Assembly: GCF_038246755.1 (NCBI RefSeq)
Contig: NZ_CP134706.1
Location: forward strand, 5,769,501-5,833,500
Origin: Micromonospora sp. FIMYZ51
GTDB taxonomy: Bacteria > Actinomycetota > Actinomycetes > Mycobacteriales > Micromonosporaceae
Direction of reading: 5' to 3'
Length of the DNA: 64,000 bases
Below are positions 42,995 through 52,469 of the stretch, one piece after another (the stretch's first letter is position 1; each line of letters starts with the position of its first letter). Under the pieces are notes generated by a model. That model made no database searches. It was given only the letters and a program-made list of their open reading frames with translations, and was not told where the DNA came from. Made by a program: the position numbers and the translations under genes.

Positions 42995-43960
42995 ATGACC
43001 ACCACCACTCCCCCCGCCACCGTCGGGACGCAGGCCACCGAGAAGCGGCCCACCCGGGCCGCACGGGTCGGCAAGCGACTGAACAGTCGCATCGCCACCC
43101 TGGCCGCGATCGTGATCGCGGTCGTCTGGACCATCCCGACCTTCGGTCTCTTCGTCTCCTCGTTCCGCCCGGAGGAGCAGATCAAGACCACGGGCTGGTG
43201 GAACTTCTTCACCGACCCCCAGTTCACCCTGGCCAACTACCAGGACGTGCTGTTCGGGCAGTCCGCCTCGTCCGGTCAGCTCGCCAACTACTTCATCAAC
43301 TCGCTGGTGATCACCGTGCCGTCGGTGCTCTTCCCGATCGCCTTCGCGTCCCTGGCCGCGTACGCGCTGGCCTGGATGAACTTCCGGGGCCGGGACTGGG
43401 TGTACATCAGCATCTTCGCGCTCCAGATCGTGCCGTTGCAGATGGCCCTGGTGCCGCTGCTGAGCTTCTTCTCGCGCGGGGTCAGCCTGGGCGGCATCAC
43501 CCTGCTACCCGCCTGGAACCTCGACGGCGCGCAGAACTTCGCCCAGGTGTGGTTCGCGCACACCTGCTTCGCCCTGCCGTTCGCCGTGTTCCTGCTGCAC
43601 AACTTCATGTCGCAACTACCCAGGGACCTGATGGAGGCGGCCCGGGTCGACGGGGCCACCCACCCCAAGATCTTCCGCACCATCGTCCTGCCCCTGGTCG
43701 CCCCGGCGCTGGCCGCGCTCGGCATCTTCCAGTTCCTCTGGGTCTGGAACGACCTGCTGGTCGCGCTCATCTTCGCCGGTGGCAGCGACGTCACCGCACC
43801 ACTCACCGTCCGCCTGGCCGAACTCGCCGGCACCCGGGGCAACGAGTGGCAACGGTTGACCGCCGGAGCGTTCGTCTCGATCGTCGTACCGCTGATCGTG
43901 TTCCTGTCGTTGCAGCGCTACTTCGTTCGTGGACTGCTCGCCGGCAGCGTCAAGGGCTGA
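42995..43960 (+). CDS. ABC transporter permease (MalG-like)
   Basis: 321 residues with about six membrane helices; the EAA loop is MEAARVDGATHPKIFRTIVL. The N-terminal tail (TTPPATVGTQATEKRPTRAAR) is soluble. It starts just after the MalF-like stop with GGGAGGG upstream and pairs with it to form the transmembrane channel. Last gene before a strong hairpin terminator. Confidence 0.9.
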   Translation: MTTTTPPATVGTQATEKRPTRAARVGKRLNSRIATLAAIVIAVVWTIPTFGLFVSSFRPEEQIKTTGWWNFFTDPQFTLANYQDVLFGQSASSGQLANYFINSLVITVPSVLFPIAFASLAAYALAWMNFRGRDWVYISIFALQIVPLQMALVPLLSFFSRGVSLGGITLLPAWNLDGAQNFAQVWFAHTCFALPFAVFLLHNFMSQLPRDLMEAARVDGATHPKIFRTIVLPLVAPALAALGIFQFLWVWNDLLVALIFAGGSDVTAPLTVRLAELAGTRGNEWQRLTAGAFVSIVVPLIVFLSLQRYFVRGLLAGSVKG

Positions 43961-43962
43961 TC

Positions 43963-44000
43963 CGTCGTGGTGCCGCCGCCGAGGCGGCGGCACCACGACG
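43963..44000. terminator. 18-bp perfect hairpin between permease and lacI-type gene
   Basis: CGTCGTGGTGCCGCCGCC and its exact complement GGCGGCGGCACCACGACG are separated by only GA. It starts 2 nt after the permease stop codon and ends 17 nt before the GTG of the regulator. It can end transport transcription; transcripts that pass through it still reach the regulator. Confidence 0.85.
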
Positions 44001-44017
44001 ACATGAGCGGGGTTAGC

Positions 44018-45052
44018 GTGACGAGGATCGACGACGTCGCCCGGCTGGCCGGAGTCTCCACGGCCACCGTCTCCCGGGCGCTACGCGGACTGCCGACGGT
44101 CTCGGCGGCCACCCGCCGTCGAGTGCTGGCAGCCGCCGAGCAGTTGCAGTACGCCGTGTCGCCCAGCGCGTCCCGGCTGGCTGGCGGCCGGACCGGTAGC
44201 GTCGCCGTGGTGGTCCCCCGGATCACCCGATGGTTCTTCGGTGTCGTCGTCGAGTCGGTCGAGGACTTCCTGCACGAGTCCGGCTACGACCTGCTGCTGC
44301 ACAACCTCGGTGGGCGGGAGCAGAACCGACAGCGGGTGCTGCGCACCACCGCCCTGCACAAGCGGGTGGACGCGATCATCCTGGTCGCCACCCCGCTGCG
44401 CGATGCCGAGGTGGACGCCCTGACCGCGCTCGACCTGCCCGGCGTCACCATCAGCTCCGGCACCCAGATGCCCGGCTGGCCCTGCGTACGCATCGATGAT
44501 GTGGCCGCGGCGCGGACCGCCACCCGGCACCTGCTGGATCTCGGCCACCGGCGGATCGCGCACATCTCCGGCGACCCCGACGACGAACTCGCCTTCACCG
44601 CGCACCTGGACCGGCGTCGGGGCTACCAGGAGGCGTTACGCGAGGCCGGGCTGCATCCGGACCCGGGCCTCGACGTGGAATCCACATTCGACATCCCCGG
44701 CGGCACCCGGGCCACCGAGGAACTGCTGCGCCGCGGCGACCCGCCGACGGCCATCTTCGCCGCCTGCGACGAGATGGCGATGGGCGCGCTTACCGCGCTG
44801 CGCGATGCCGGCCTGCGGGTGCCGGAGGACGTCAGCGTGATCGGGATCGACGATCATGCCCTCTCCGGCGTACTCGGCCTGAGCACCATCGCGCAGCCGG
44901 CGGCGGAGCAGGGTCGGCTGGCCGCGAAGATGCTGCTGGACCCGCTCGCCGGCCCGACCGGCGGAACCGGCATGATCACTACAGATACGCCGGTGATCCT
45001 GCCCACTCGGCTTGTCGTGCGTGAATCGACCGGACCTGCGCGGGCACACTGA
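44018..45052 (+). CDS. LacI-family transcriptional regulator
   Basis: 344 residues. The N-terminal HTH is VTRIDDVARLAGVSTATVSRALRG (LacI signature, with hinge RLAGGRTGSVAVVVP), followed by a periplasmic-binding-protein-like sugar domain (IFAACDEMAMGALTALRDAG, VPEDVSVIGIDDHALSG). GTG is preferred because it has a GGGG site and lies clear of the hairpin; an ATG five codons upstream sits right at the hairpin. It is expected to repress the alpha-glucoside genes through the 40434 operator. Confidence 0.85.
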   Translation: MTRIDDVARLAGVSTATVSRALRGLPTVSAATRRRVLAAAEQLQYAVSPSASRLAGGRTGSVAVVVPRITRWFFGVVVESVEDFLHESGYDLLLHNLGGREQNRQRVLRTTALHKRVDAIILVATPLRDAEVDALTALDLPGVTISSGTQMPGWPCVRIDDVAAARTATRHLLDLGHRRIAHISGDPDDELAFTAHLDRRRGYQEALREAGLHPDPGLDVESTFDIPGGTRATEELLRRGDPPTAIFAACDEMAMGALTALRDAGLRVPEDVSVIGIDDHALSGVLGLSTIAQPAAEQGRLAAKMLLDPLAGPTGGTGMITTDTPVILPTRLVVRESTGPARAH

Positions 45053-45108
45053 ACGACAGTCACCACCGTCGCCCGGAGGACCCACCGGCTCGACCACGGG
45101 AGTACGCC

Positions 45109-46764
45109 CTGAACGACATCGCGACCCGCCAGGAACAGCACGCCGACCGCACCACCCGCTGGTGGACCGAGGCGGTGATCTACCAGATCTACCCGCGCTC
45201 GTTCGCCGACTCCGGCGGCGACGGCATCGGTGACCTGCCGGGCATCACCGCCCGTCTCGACCACCTGGCGGAGCTGGGGGTCGACGCGATCTGGCTTTCC
45301 CCGTTCTACCCGTCACCACAGGCCGACGCCGGCTACGACGTGGCCGACTACCGGGACGTCGAGCCGCTGTTCGGCACCCTCGCCGACGCCGACGAGCTGA
45401 TCGCCCAGGCCCGAGCCCGTGGCCTGCGGGTCATCGTCGACCTGGTGCCCAACCACACCTCCAGCGCCCACCGGTGGTTCCAGGCCGCGCTGACCGCCGA
45501 ACCGGGCAGCGCCGAACGGCAGCGCTACATCTTCCGCGACGGCCGGGGGCCGGACGGTGCCGAGCCGCCGAACGACTGGCAGAGCGTCTTCGGCGGGCCC
45601 GCCTGGACCCGGGTCGCCGACGGGCAGTGGTACCTGCACCTGTTCGACCCCGCACAGCCCGACCTGAACTGGGACAACCTCGAGGTGCGGGCGGAATTCC
45701 TGGACGTACTGCGATTCTGGCTGGACCGGGGCGTGGACGGCTTCCGGGTCGACGTGGCACACGGCCTGATCAAGCAGGCCGACCTGGCCGACTGGCGGGA
45801 GCCGCAGGAGATCCTCTCCGGGCAGGAGGTGGACAAGCCGCGCCCGCCGATGTGGGACCAGGACGGCGTACACGAGATCTACCGAGAGTGGCGGCGGCTG
45901 CTGGACGGCTACCCCGGCGGCCGGATCCTGGTGGCCGAGGCCTGGGTGGAACCGGCCGAGCGGCTGGCCCGGTACGTCCGCCCCGACGAGATGCACCAGG
46001 CGTTCAACTTCGAGTACCTGCTCGCCTCGTGGACGGCCCCGGCCCAGTACGCGGTGATCACCCGGTCGTTGGCGGCCACCGACGCGGTCGGCGCCCCGAC
46101 CACCTGGGTACTGTCCAACCATGACGTGGTGCGGCACGCCTCCCGGCTGGGACTGCCGATCGGCACCACCCGCCCCAACGGCATCGGCGTCGGCGACGAA
46201 CAGCCGGACCCGGCGATCGGCCTGCGCCGCGCCCGCGCGGCCACCCTGCTGATGCTCGCCCTGCCCGGTTCGGCCTACCTCTACCAGGGCGAGGAACTCG
46301 GACTGCCGGAGCACACCACCCTGCCCGACGAGGCCCGCCAGGACCCCACCTGGGAGCGCAGCGGTCACACCCAGCGGGGCCGGGACGGCTGCCGGGTACC
46401 GATCCCGTGGGAGGCCGACGCCCCGTCGTACGGCTTCGGGCCGACCGACGCGAGCTGGTTGCCGCAGCCCCCCATCTGGGCCGAGTACGCCCTGGACCGC
46501 CAGCGCGCAGTGCCCGGTTCGACGTACGAGATGTACCGGACCGCACTGCGCCTGCGACGCGAGCACGGGCTGGGTCGGGGCACCCTGGAGTGGCTCTCCT
46601 CCGGCGACGAGGTGCTGTCGTTCCGCAACGGCAACCTGGTCGTACTGACCAACTTCGGCACCGCCGCCGTACCGGCGCCGGCCGGCAAGCTGCTGCACAG
46701 CAGCGGCCCACTCGACGAGTCCGGCCACGTCCCCACCGACACCACCATCTGGGTCCAGGTGTAA
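45109..46764 (+). CDS. GH13 alpha-glucosidase, apparently starting at CTG
   Basis: A GH13 family enzyme (oligo-1,6-glucosidase/AglA type) cutting alpha-glucosides taken up by the adjacent transporter. Motifs: AVIYQIYPRSFADSGGDGIGDL, DLVPNHTSS, GFRVDVAHG (nucleophile Asp215), VAEAWVE (acid/base Glu277) and SNHDVV (Asp339). The frame is open only from 45025 and has no ATG, GTG or TTG before GTG 45175, which would cut off the conserved first strand. CTG at 45109 has GGGAG 6 nt upstream and restores the N-terminus. Its stop TAA is formed by the first bases of a family B repeat. Confidence 0.85.
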   Translation: MNDIATRQEQHADRTTRWWTEAVIYQIYPRSFADSGGDGIGDLPGITARLDHLAELGVDAIWLSPFYPSPQADAGYDVADYRDVEPLFGTLADADELIAQARARGLRVIVDLVPNHTSSAHRWFQAALTAEPGSAERQRYIFRDGRGPDGAEPPNDWQSVFGGPAWTRVADGQWYLHLFDPAQPDLNWDNLEVRAEFLDVLRFWLDRGVDGFRVDVAHGLIKQADLADWREPQEILSGQEVDKPRPPMWDQDGVHEIYREWRRLLDGYPGGRILVAEAWVEPAERLARYVRPDEMHQAFNFEYLLASWTAPAQYAVITRSLAATDAVGAPTTWVLSNHDVVRHASRLGLPIGTTRPNGIGVGDEQPDPAIGLRRARAATLLMLALPGSAYLYQGEELGLPEHTTLPDEARQDPTWERSGHTQRGRDGCRVPIPWEADAPSYGFGPTDASWLPQPPIWAEYALDRQRAVPGSTYEMYRTALRLRREHGLGRGTLEWLSSGDEVLSFRNGNLVVLTNFGTAAVPAPAGKLLHSSGPLDESGHVPTDTTIWVQV

Positions 46765-46895
46765 GGAAGGGCCCCTTATTAACGCCTCCGGTAGAGGAAG
46801 GGTCCCTTATTAACAACGCGCCGGGTTGGACGTGGTGGTGTGTTAATAGGGGGCCCTTCCTCTACACCAGGCGTTAAAAGGGGGCCCTTCCTTAC
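46761..46895. repeat. Nested GGGCCC repeat cluster, family B (four units, cruciform)
   Basis: Four related units: 46761-46787 and 46791-46817 on plus, 46840-46865 and 46869-46895 on minus. The outer pair matches in 25 of 27 positions, and the inner pair nearly so, so the whole can fold into one long nested hairpin with a 22-nt centre. It separates the convergent alpha-glucosidase and MFS genes, and its first TAA is the alpha-glucosidase stop. A related pair of units lies at 26815-26868. Confidence 0.85.
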
Positions 46896-46901
46896 ATCCG
46901 G

Positions 46902-48326
46902 CTAGAGCTTTTGGGCGCGGGTGTGCAGGAGGTCGCGTACGTCGGCGATGTCCTTGGGTGAGCTGCGGGCGGCCAGCCAGTACATGATGCCGGTGGGGAT
47001 GAAGAAGAGCTGGAACGCGGCCAACCCGACCGCGTAGTTCAGCGGCGGCGGGAACGCCGCCCGGAGCGCGTGGAAGGCCACCCCGACCAGGCCGTTGCCG
47101 GCGGCCCGGCCGACCCCGTTTACCAGGTTGCCCAGGCTGTAGACCGTGCCCCGGTGCTCGGGCGGGTTCGCGTCGGCGATCAACGCGAACCAGTTCGGCG
47201 AGTTGGCCGAGGTCAGCGCCAGTGCGAGCAGCGCGGTGAGCAGGCTCAGCCCGACCGTGGGCTCGGTGAAGACGCTGCCGAGTACGGCTGCCACCACCGC
47301 GCCGGTGCCGGCCCCGTCGGGCACGTCGATGCGGATCGGCACGAAGAAGAGCACCAGGTAGAACGGCAACGCGGCGAGCACACCGACCGCCGCGACCAGC
47401 GCCCGGCCCGAGGGCGTACGCCGTTGCAGGGCGTCGCCGACCAGTCCACCGACGATGGAGAGCACCCCGCCGAGCTGGAACAGGGTGGCGAAGACGCTGC
47501 CCACCACGATCGCCGTCGCCGAGGAGTATCCCTGGTCGCGGGCCCGCTCGGCGAAGAGCACCGGCAGCCAGACAAGCGATCCGAAGGCGGCCTGCGCGGT
47601 GAGGCCCTGGAGGATCAGCCAGCGGTTGGTCCGGCGGCGCAGGATGGCGGGCAGGTCGGCGCGGCTGATCCGGTAGTCGTACTCGGCGCCGGTGGCCATC
47701 GCGCCGGCCAGTTCCGGTTCGCTCTGGCCCCGCCGGATGTCGTACGTGAACAGGTACGCCGCCGTGGCGGCCAGGCCGACGACGGTGAGCAGCAGGAACG
47801 GCCGCCGCCAGTCGGTCGCGCCGAGCAGCCCGCCGACCAGGGTGCCGGCCAGCGTGCCGGCGCCCTGGGACAGCCCCCAGAAGCTCATCACCAGCCCTCG
47901 CCGCCGGGGCGAGATCAGGTCGGTGACGACGGAGAAGCCGACCGAGCCGACCGCACCCAGTCCGATCGCCGCCAGCAGCTGCGCGGCCAGGAAGGTCGGA
48001 TAGTTGCCGGCGAGGCCACTGCCGCCGGTGCCGGCCGCCCAGAGCAGGGTGCCGATCATGAGCAGCGGCTTGCGGTTGGTGCGGTCGCCGAAGTACGCCC
48101 AGCCGACCGCCGCCACCGCGCTGACCAGGAAGCTGACCGCCGTGACCAGGCCGAGCAGGCGCTGCGGCACCGCGAAGGACTCGGCGATCGCGCCGTACAA
48201 CGGCGGGACCAGGCCGATCGCCACGTTGTCCAGCGAGGCGAGCAGCACGAACACCACGACGCTGTAGAGCCGGTGCGCGGCACCCCCGCCCCACGCCCGC
48301 GCGGGTCTGCCCCTGCTCAAGGTCAT
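46902..48326 (-). CDS. MFS transporter
   Basis: A 474-residue major facilitator protein with twelve hydrophobic segments. Motif A is in the loop YFGDRTNRKPLLMIGTLL (D-R-x-x-R-K) and its C-terminal-half counterpart DALQRRTPSGRAL. The LLASLDNVAIGLVPPLYGAI first helix and the ISPRRRGLVMSFWGLSQGAG loop resemble the sugar/metabolite-H+ symporter branch. The ATG is chosen over an upstream TTG. Substrate unknown. Confidence 0.85.
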   Translation of the reverse strand: MTLSRGRPARAWGGGAAHRLYSVVVFVLLASLDNVAIGLVPPLYGAIAESFAVPQRLLGLVTAVSFLVSAVAAVGWAYFGDRTNRKPLLMIGTLLWAAGTGGSGLAGNYPTFLAAQLLAAIGLGAVGSVGFSVVTDLISPRRRGLVMSFWGLSQGAGTLAGTLVGGLLGATDWRRPFLLLTVVGLAATAAYLFTYDIRRGQSEPELAGAMATGAEYDYRISRADLPAILRRRTNRWLILQGLTAQAAFGSLVWLPVLFAERARDQGYSSATAIVVGSVFATLFQLGGVLSIVGGLVGDALQRRTPSGRALVAAVGVLAALPFYLVLFFVPIRIDVPDGAGTGAVVAAVLGSVFTEPTVGLSLLTALLALALTSANSPNWFALIADANPPEHRGTVYSLGNLVNGVGRAAGNGLVGVAFHALRAAFPPPLNYAVGLAAFQLFFIPTGIMYWLAARSSPKDIADVRDLLHTRAQKL

Positions 48327-48368
48327 GCGGGCAGCCAACCAGGGCCGGATAACGAGCCGATCACCGGG

Positions 48369-48400
48369 TCGACACCGCGCCCGGTCGGACGCGGTGTCGA
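48369..48400 (-). terminator. Hairpin terminator after xylB
   Basis: Perfect 11-bp arms TCGACACCGCG/CGCGGTGTCGA with a 10-nt loop, about 14 bp past the xylB stop codon. Confidence 0.75.
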
Positions 48401-48413
48401 AGCCCGGGTGAAC

Positions 48414-49856
48414 TCACCCCTTGGTCGGCCGGTCCAGGTGGTGTTCCCGGGCCTGCGCGTAGCGCTCCCGGATGGCGCCCACCGGTGCGGCGGCGTACTC
48501 CTCGGTGCCGGCCGGTGTCCAGGACGGCGGCTCGGATCCGCCGAGGGCGAGCCAGGCGGCCTGGCGGGCGGCACCGTCGGCGACGTACTCGCCGGGCGGT
48601 GGGACGACCACCGGGCAGCCGAAGACCTGCGCGGCGATCCGGCGGACCGCAGCGGAGCGGGCCCCGCCGCCGACCAGGATCACCCGGCGGGCGGCGGCCC
48701 CCTGCGCGACGAGGGCGTCCAGACCGTCCGCGAGGGCGCAGAGCATCCCCTCGACCGCCGCGCGGGCCAGGTGCGCCGGGGTCGAGGTGCGCAGGGTCAG
48801 TCCGTGCACCGACCCGGTCGCGTCCGGCCGGTTCGGGGTGCGTTCACCCTCCAGGTACGGGACCATGACCAGCCCGTCGGCGCCGGGCGGCGCGGTGAGC
48901 GCCAGCTCCGCCAGCTCGTCCAGCCCGACCCGCAGCATTGCTGCGGCGGCGTCCAGCACCCGCGCCGCGTTCAGCGTGCAGACCAGCGGCAGGAACCGGC
49001 CGGTCACGTCGGCGAAGCCGGCGACGATGCCGCTCGGGTCGGCCGCCGGGGCGTCCGCGACGCTGAACACGGTGCCGGAGGTGCCGATCGAGACCACCAC
49101 GTCGCCGGGGCGGGCACCGACGCCGAAGCCGGCGGCGGCGTTGTCACCGGCACCCGGCCCGAGCAGCACCCCGCCGGAGCCGGCCGCCGCCCCGCCGCCC
49201 AGCACCGCCGGATCGAGGTGGCCGGCGGCCTCGGCCGGGCCGAGCACCGTGGGCACCCGCAGCTGCCGGCCGAATGCCTGCTCCAGCAGGTCGAAGCGGT
49301 ACTCGCCGGTGGCCGGTGACCAGTAACCGGTGCCGCTGGCGTCGCTGCGGTCGGTACGCAGCGCGGCGAGCCCGGGTGCACCGGCCAGCCGCCAGGTGAG
49401 CCAGTCGTGCGGCAGGCAGACGGCAGCGACCCGGTCGGCGTTCGCCGGCTCGTGCCGGGCCAGCCAGCGCAGCTTGGTCACGGTGAAGCTGGCCACCGGC
49501 ACGCTGCCTACCGCGTCGGCCCAGTACCCTCCACCGCCGGCCTCGGTCACCAGGTCGGCGGCGGCGTCGGCGGACCGGGTGTCGTTCCACAGCAGGGCCG
49601 GGCGGACCACCTCGCCCGTCTCGTCCAGGCAGACCATGCCGTGCTGCTGGCCGGCGACGGAGACCGCGGCGACGTCGGCCAGCCCGCCGGCGGCGTCGAC
49701 CGCCGCCGCCAGGGCGGACCACCAGGCCGCGGGGTCGACCTCGGTGCCGTCCGGGTGCGGGGCCCGGCCCTGCCGGACCAGGGCACCGGTCTCCGCGTCC
49801 CGGACGACCACCTTGCAGGACTGGGTGGAGGAGTCCACCCCGGCGACGAGCGGCAT
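48414..49856 (-). CDS. xylB: Xylulokinase
   Basis: Phosphorylates D-xylulose to xylulose 5-phosphate for the pentose phosphate pathway. A 480-residue FGGY kinase: the phosphate-1 motif is [15 protein letters not shown] at the N-terminus, the xylulokinase segments are [20 protein letters not shown] and LLWNDTRS, catalytic Asp is in [11 protein letters not shown], and adenosine-binding [21 protein letters not shown] is in the C-terminal half. The ATG lies 10 bp past the xylA stop, so xylA-xylB is an operon. Confidence 0.95.
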   Translation of the reverse strand: MPLVAGVDSSTQSCKVVVRDAETGALVRQGRAPHPDGTEVDPAAWWSALAAAVDAAGGLADVAAVSVAGQQHGMVCLDETGEVVRPALLWNDTRSADAAADLVTEAGGGGYWADAVGSVPVASFTVTKLRWLARHEPANADRVAAVCLPHDWLTWRLAGAPGLAALRTDRSDASGTGYWSPATGEYRFDLLEQAFGRQLRVPTVLGPAEAAGHLDPAVLGGGAAAGSGGVLLGPGAGDNAAAGFGVGARPGDVVVSIGTSGTVFSVADAPAADPSGIVAGFADVTGRFLPLVCTLNAARVLDAAAAMLRVGLDELAELALTAPPGADGLVMVPYLEGERTPNRPDATGSVHGLTLRTSTPAHLARAAVEGMLCALADGLDALVAQGAAARRVILVGGGARSAAVRRIAAQVFGCPVVVPPPGEYVADGAARQAAWLALGGSEPPSWTPAGTEEYAAAPVGAIRERYAQAREHHLDRPTKG

Positions 49857-49866
49857 GCCGACCGCC

Positions 49867-51054
49867 TCAGCGTGCGCCGAGCACGTGCTCGACGGCGAGT
49901 TGGTTGAGCCGGACGAAGCCGAAGCCCTTGGCGGCGGTCGCCTCGACGTCGAAGTTCTCGAACGCGGCGGTGTCGGCGAGCAACTCGGAGTAGCCCTCGC
50001 CGTCACCCAGGGTCGGCACGCCCAGCTCGGCGACCTTGCTCGCGGCCAGCGCCTCGGCCACCTCAGGGTCGGCCCGGAACGCCGCCGCCCGCTCCTTGAG
50101 CAGCAGGTAGGTACGCATGTTCGCCGCCGCCGAGACCCAGACCCCGTCGACGTCCTCGGTACGGGACGGCTTGTAGTCGAAGTGCCGGGGCCCGTCGTAC
50201 GCCGGGCCGCCACCCGGTGCGCCGTGCTCCAACAGGTCGACCAGGGCGAAGGCGTTGAGCAGGTCACCGTGACCGAAGACCAGGTCCTGGTCGTACTTGA
50301 TGCCACGCTGACCGTTGAGGTCGATGTGGAACAGCTTGCCCTGCCAGAGCGCCTGGGCGATGCCGTGGGCGAAGTTCAAGCCGGCCATCTGCTCGTGGCC
50401 GACCTCCGGGTTGACGCCTACCCGCTCGGGGTGGGCGAGGGTGGAGATGAAGGCCAGCGCGTGTCCGACGGTGGGCAGCAGGATGTCGCCACGCGGCTCG
50501 TTGGGCTTCGGCTCCAGCGCGAAGCGCAGGTCGTAGCCGCGGTCGATGACGTACTGGCACAGCAGGTCCACCGCCTCGCGGTAGCGCTCCAGCGCGGCCT
50601 GCACGTCCTTGGCCAGGTCGTACTCGGCGCCCTCCCGGCCGCCCCACATCACGAAGGTCTTGGCACCCAGTTCCGCGGCGAGGTCGATGTTGCGCAGCAC
50701 CTTGCGCAGCGCGTACCGCCGCACGTCGCGGTCGTTGCTGGTGAAGCCGCCGTCCTTGAAGACAGGCTGCTGGAACAGGTCGGTGGTGACCATCGGCACC
50801 ACCAGGCCGGTTTCGTCGAGCGCCTTGCGGAACCGGGCGATCTGGGCGTCGCGGGTGGCCGCGTCGGCACCGAACGGCACCAGGTCGTCGTCGTGGAACG
50901 TGACGCCGTACGCGCCCAGTTCGGCGAGCCGGTGCACCGACTCCACCGGGTCCAACGCCGGGCGGGTGGCGTGACCGAACGGGTCTCGGCCCTGCCAGCC
51001 GACCGTCCAGAGCCCGAAGGAGAACTTGTCGGCAGGGGTGGGACGGGGTGCCAT
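49867..51054 (-). CDS. xylA: Xylose isomerase
   Basis: D-xylose to D-xylulose, and also glucose to fructose in vitro, in a two-metal TIM-barrel enzyme of the 395-residue class. Signatures [12 protein letters not shown] (His/Asp pair), [47 protein letters not shown] and [23 protein letters not shown] are all present, with Glu and His metal ligands. The ATG is 11 bp past a GGAGGT site. The gene is divergent from the ROK regulator across an operator-like palindrome. Confidence 0.97.
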   Translation of the reverse strand: MAPRPTPADKFSFGLWTVGWQGRDPFGHATRPALDPVESVHRLAELGAYGVTFHDDDLVPFGADAATRDAQIARFRKALDETGLVVPMVTTDLFQQPVFKDGGFTSNDRDVRRYALRKVLRNIDLAAELGAKTFVMWGGREGAEYDLAKDVQAALERYREAVDLLCQYVIDRGYDLRFALEPKPNEPRGDILLPTVGHALAFISTLAHPERVGVNPEVGHEQMAGLNFAHGIAQALWQGKLFHIDLNGQRGIKYDQDLVFGHGDLLNAFALVDLLEHGAPGGGPAYDGPRHFDYKPSRTEDVDGVWVSAAANMRTYLLLKERAAAFRADPEVAEALAASKVAELGVPTLGDGEGYSELLADTAAFENFDVEATAAKGFGFVRLNQLAVEHVLGAR

Positions 51055-51081
51055 GGCAGACCTCCGGTGGTGTCGTCCGCT

Positions 51082-51104
51082 ATTTGTTCAGTGGTTGAAT
51101 TAAA
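51082..51104. promoter_or_regulatory. Operator-like palindrome between xylA and the ROK regulator
   Basis: ATTTGTTCAGTGGTTGAATTAAAT forms an imperfect palindrome with arms TTTGTTCA and TGAATTAAA and is the only AT-rich segment in the roughly 75-bp space. XylR-type ROK repressors bind such sites in xyl operons; it should release in xylose. Bases at the 3' end touch an alternative ATG of the regulator. Confidence 0.65.
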
Positions 51105-51130
51105 TGGCCGCGATGTGGCAGTGTCAAGGG

Positions 51131-52366
51131 GTGAACGCAACCGCTGCCCCGGCCGGCGGAGTGCGCCAGGGCAGCCTGCGCGAGCTGAATCTCGCCCTCG
51201 TCCTCGGCCGGATCGCCGCCGCGTCGCGCCCGCCGTCGCGGGCCGCGCTGGCCACCGAGACCGGCCTGACCCGGGCGACCGTCTCGGCCGTGGTGGAGGA
51301 TCTCGTCGCCGGCCGGTTGGTCACCGAGGCGGAGCCGACACCCCGCGCCGGTGCCGGCCGGCCGGCCCGTGGGCTGGTGCTCGCCGGTGACGGCCCGGCC
51401 GGGCTCGGCTTGGAGATCAATGTCGACTACCTGGCCGCCTGCGTCGTCGACCTGGCCGGCACGGTACGCCACCACGTGGTGCACCGTGCCGATCTGCGGC
51501 CCGTCAGCCCGGCCGACGCACTCGGCCGGTTGGCCCGGCTCGCCGCCGAGGCCCGCGCCGCCGCCGACGCGCAGGGCCTCACCCTGGCCGGTGCCGCCCT
51601 CGGGGTACCCGGGCTGGTCGACGCGGCCGGCCAGGTCCGGCTCGCGCCGAACCTGGGCTGGCGCGACGTACCCGTGCCGGAGCTGCTCGCCGACCATCCA
51701 CCGCTCACCGAGTCCGTGCCCGGCGTGCCGGCGCTGGTGGTGGAGAACGAGGCCAACCTCGCCGCCCTGGCCGAGTTGCACGCCGGTGCCGGTCCGGGCA
51801 GTTTCCTGCACATCTCCGGTGAGGTCGGCATCGGCGCCGGGATCGTGCTCGACGGGGCGCTCTACCGGGGCAGCCGCGGTTGGAGCGGCGAGATCGGCCA
51901 CATCCCGGTCCGCCCGGACGGCCCGCCCTGCCGCTGCGGCGGGCGGGGTTGTCTCGAACGCTACGCCGGGCAGGAGGCGATCCTCTCGGCCGCCGGCCTG
52001 GTCGGCGCCGACCTCCCGGCCGACACCGCGCCCACCCGGCTGGTCGAGCTCGCCGAGGCCGGCACGGTCGCCGTGCTTGACGCACTGCACGAGGCGGGTA
52101 CGGCGCTCGGCGTCACCGCGGCAAGCGTGGTCAACCTGCTGGACCTGGACACCGTGGTACTCGGCGGCGGATACGCCCCGCTCACCCCCTGGCTACGCCC
52201 GCCGATGCTCGCCGAGATCGACCGCCGGGTGCTCACGGCGGCCTGGTCACCGGTCACCGTCCGGCCGGCCACCCTCGGTGCCACCGCCGCCGCGGTGGGC
52301 GCGGCCGGATCGGTGGTACGCCGGATCATCGCGCGTCCCGCCGGCTGGCTGACCCGGGCCGGCTGA
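51131..52366 (+). CDS. ROK-family repressor, probably XylR
   Basis: 411 residues: N-terminal winged helix (VRQGSLRELNLALVLGRIAA, SRAALATETGLTRATVSAVVEDLV), then a ROK kinase-like sugar-sensing domain with SGEVGIGAGIVLDGALYRGSRGWSGEIGHIPV and the zinc motif CRCGGRGCLE (Cys-x-Cys-x4-Cys). ROK repressors of this type sense xylose. GTG is preferred because it gives a usual N-terminus 6 residues before VRQG; ATGs at 51104 and 51113 sit at or just past the operator and have no ribosome site. Divergent from xylA. Confidence 0.85.
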   Translation: MNATAAPAGGVRQGSLRELNLALVLGRIAAASRPPSRAALATETGLTRATVSAVVEDLVAGRLVTEAEPTPRAGAGRPARGLVLAGDGPAGLGLEINVDYLAACVVDLAGTVRHHVVHRADLRPVSPADALGRLARLAAEARAAADAQGLTLAGAALGVPGLVDAAGQVRLAPNLGWRDVPVPELLADHPPLTESVPGVPALVVENEANLAALAELHAGAGPGSFLHISGEVGIGAGIVLDGALYRGSRGWSGEIGHIPVRPDGPPCRCGGRGCLERYAGQEAILSAAGLVGADLPADTAPTRLVELAEAGTVAVLDALHEAGTALGVTAASVVNLLDLDTVVLGGGYAPLTPWLRPPMLAEIDRRVLTAAWSPVTVRPATLGATAAAVGAAGSVVRRIIARPAGWLTRAG

Positions 52367-52469
52367 CCGCCTTCGGACCCCGCGCCCGTACGCAGGTCCG
52401 GCTCGGCGGGCATACCCTGAGGCGCCTCGGTACTCTTGCCCGGGAGCAACCAACCGTCGAATTCGAGGA

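Noticed and set aside
45175..46764. Alpha-glucosidase starting at GTG 45175
   Set aside because: This would remove the conserved first strand of the GH13 barrel (WWTEAV before IYQIYP).
48324..48338. MFS start at TTG 48338
   Set aside because: No ribosome site; the ATG four codons later is preferred, though both are weakly supported.
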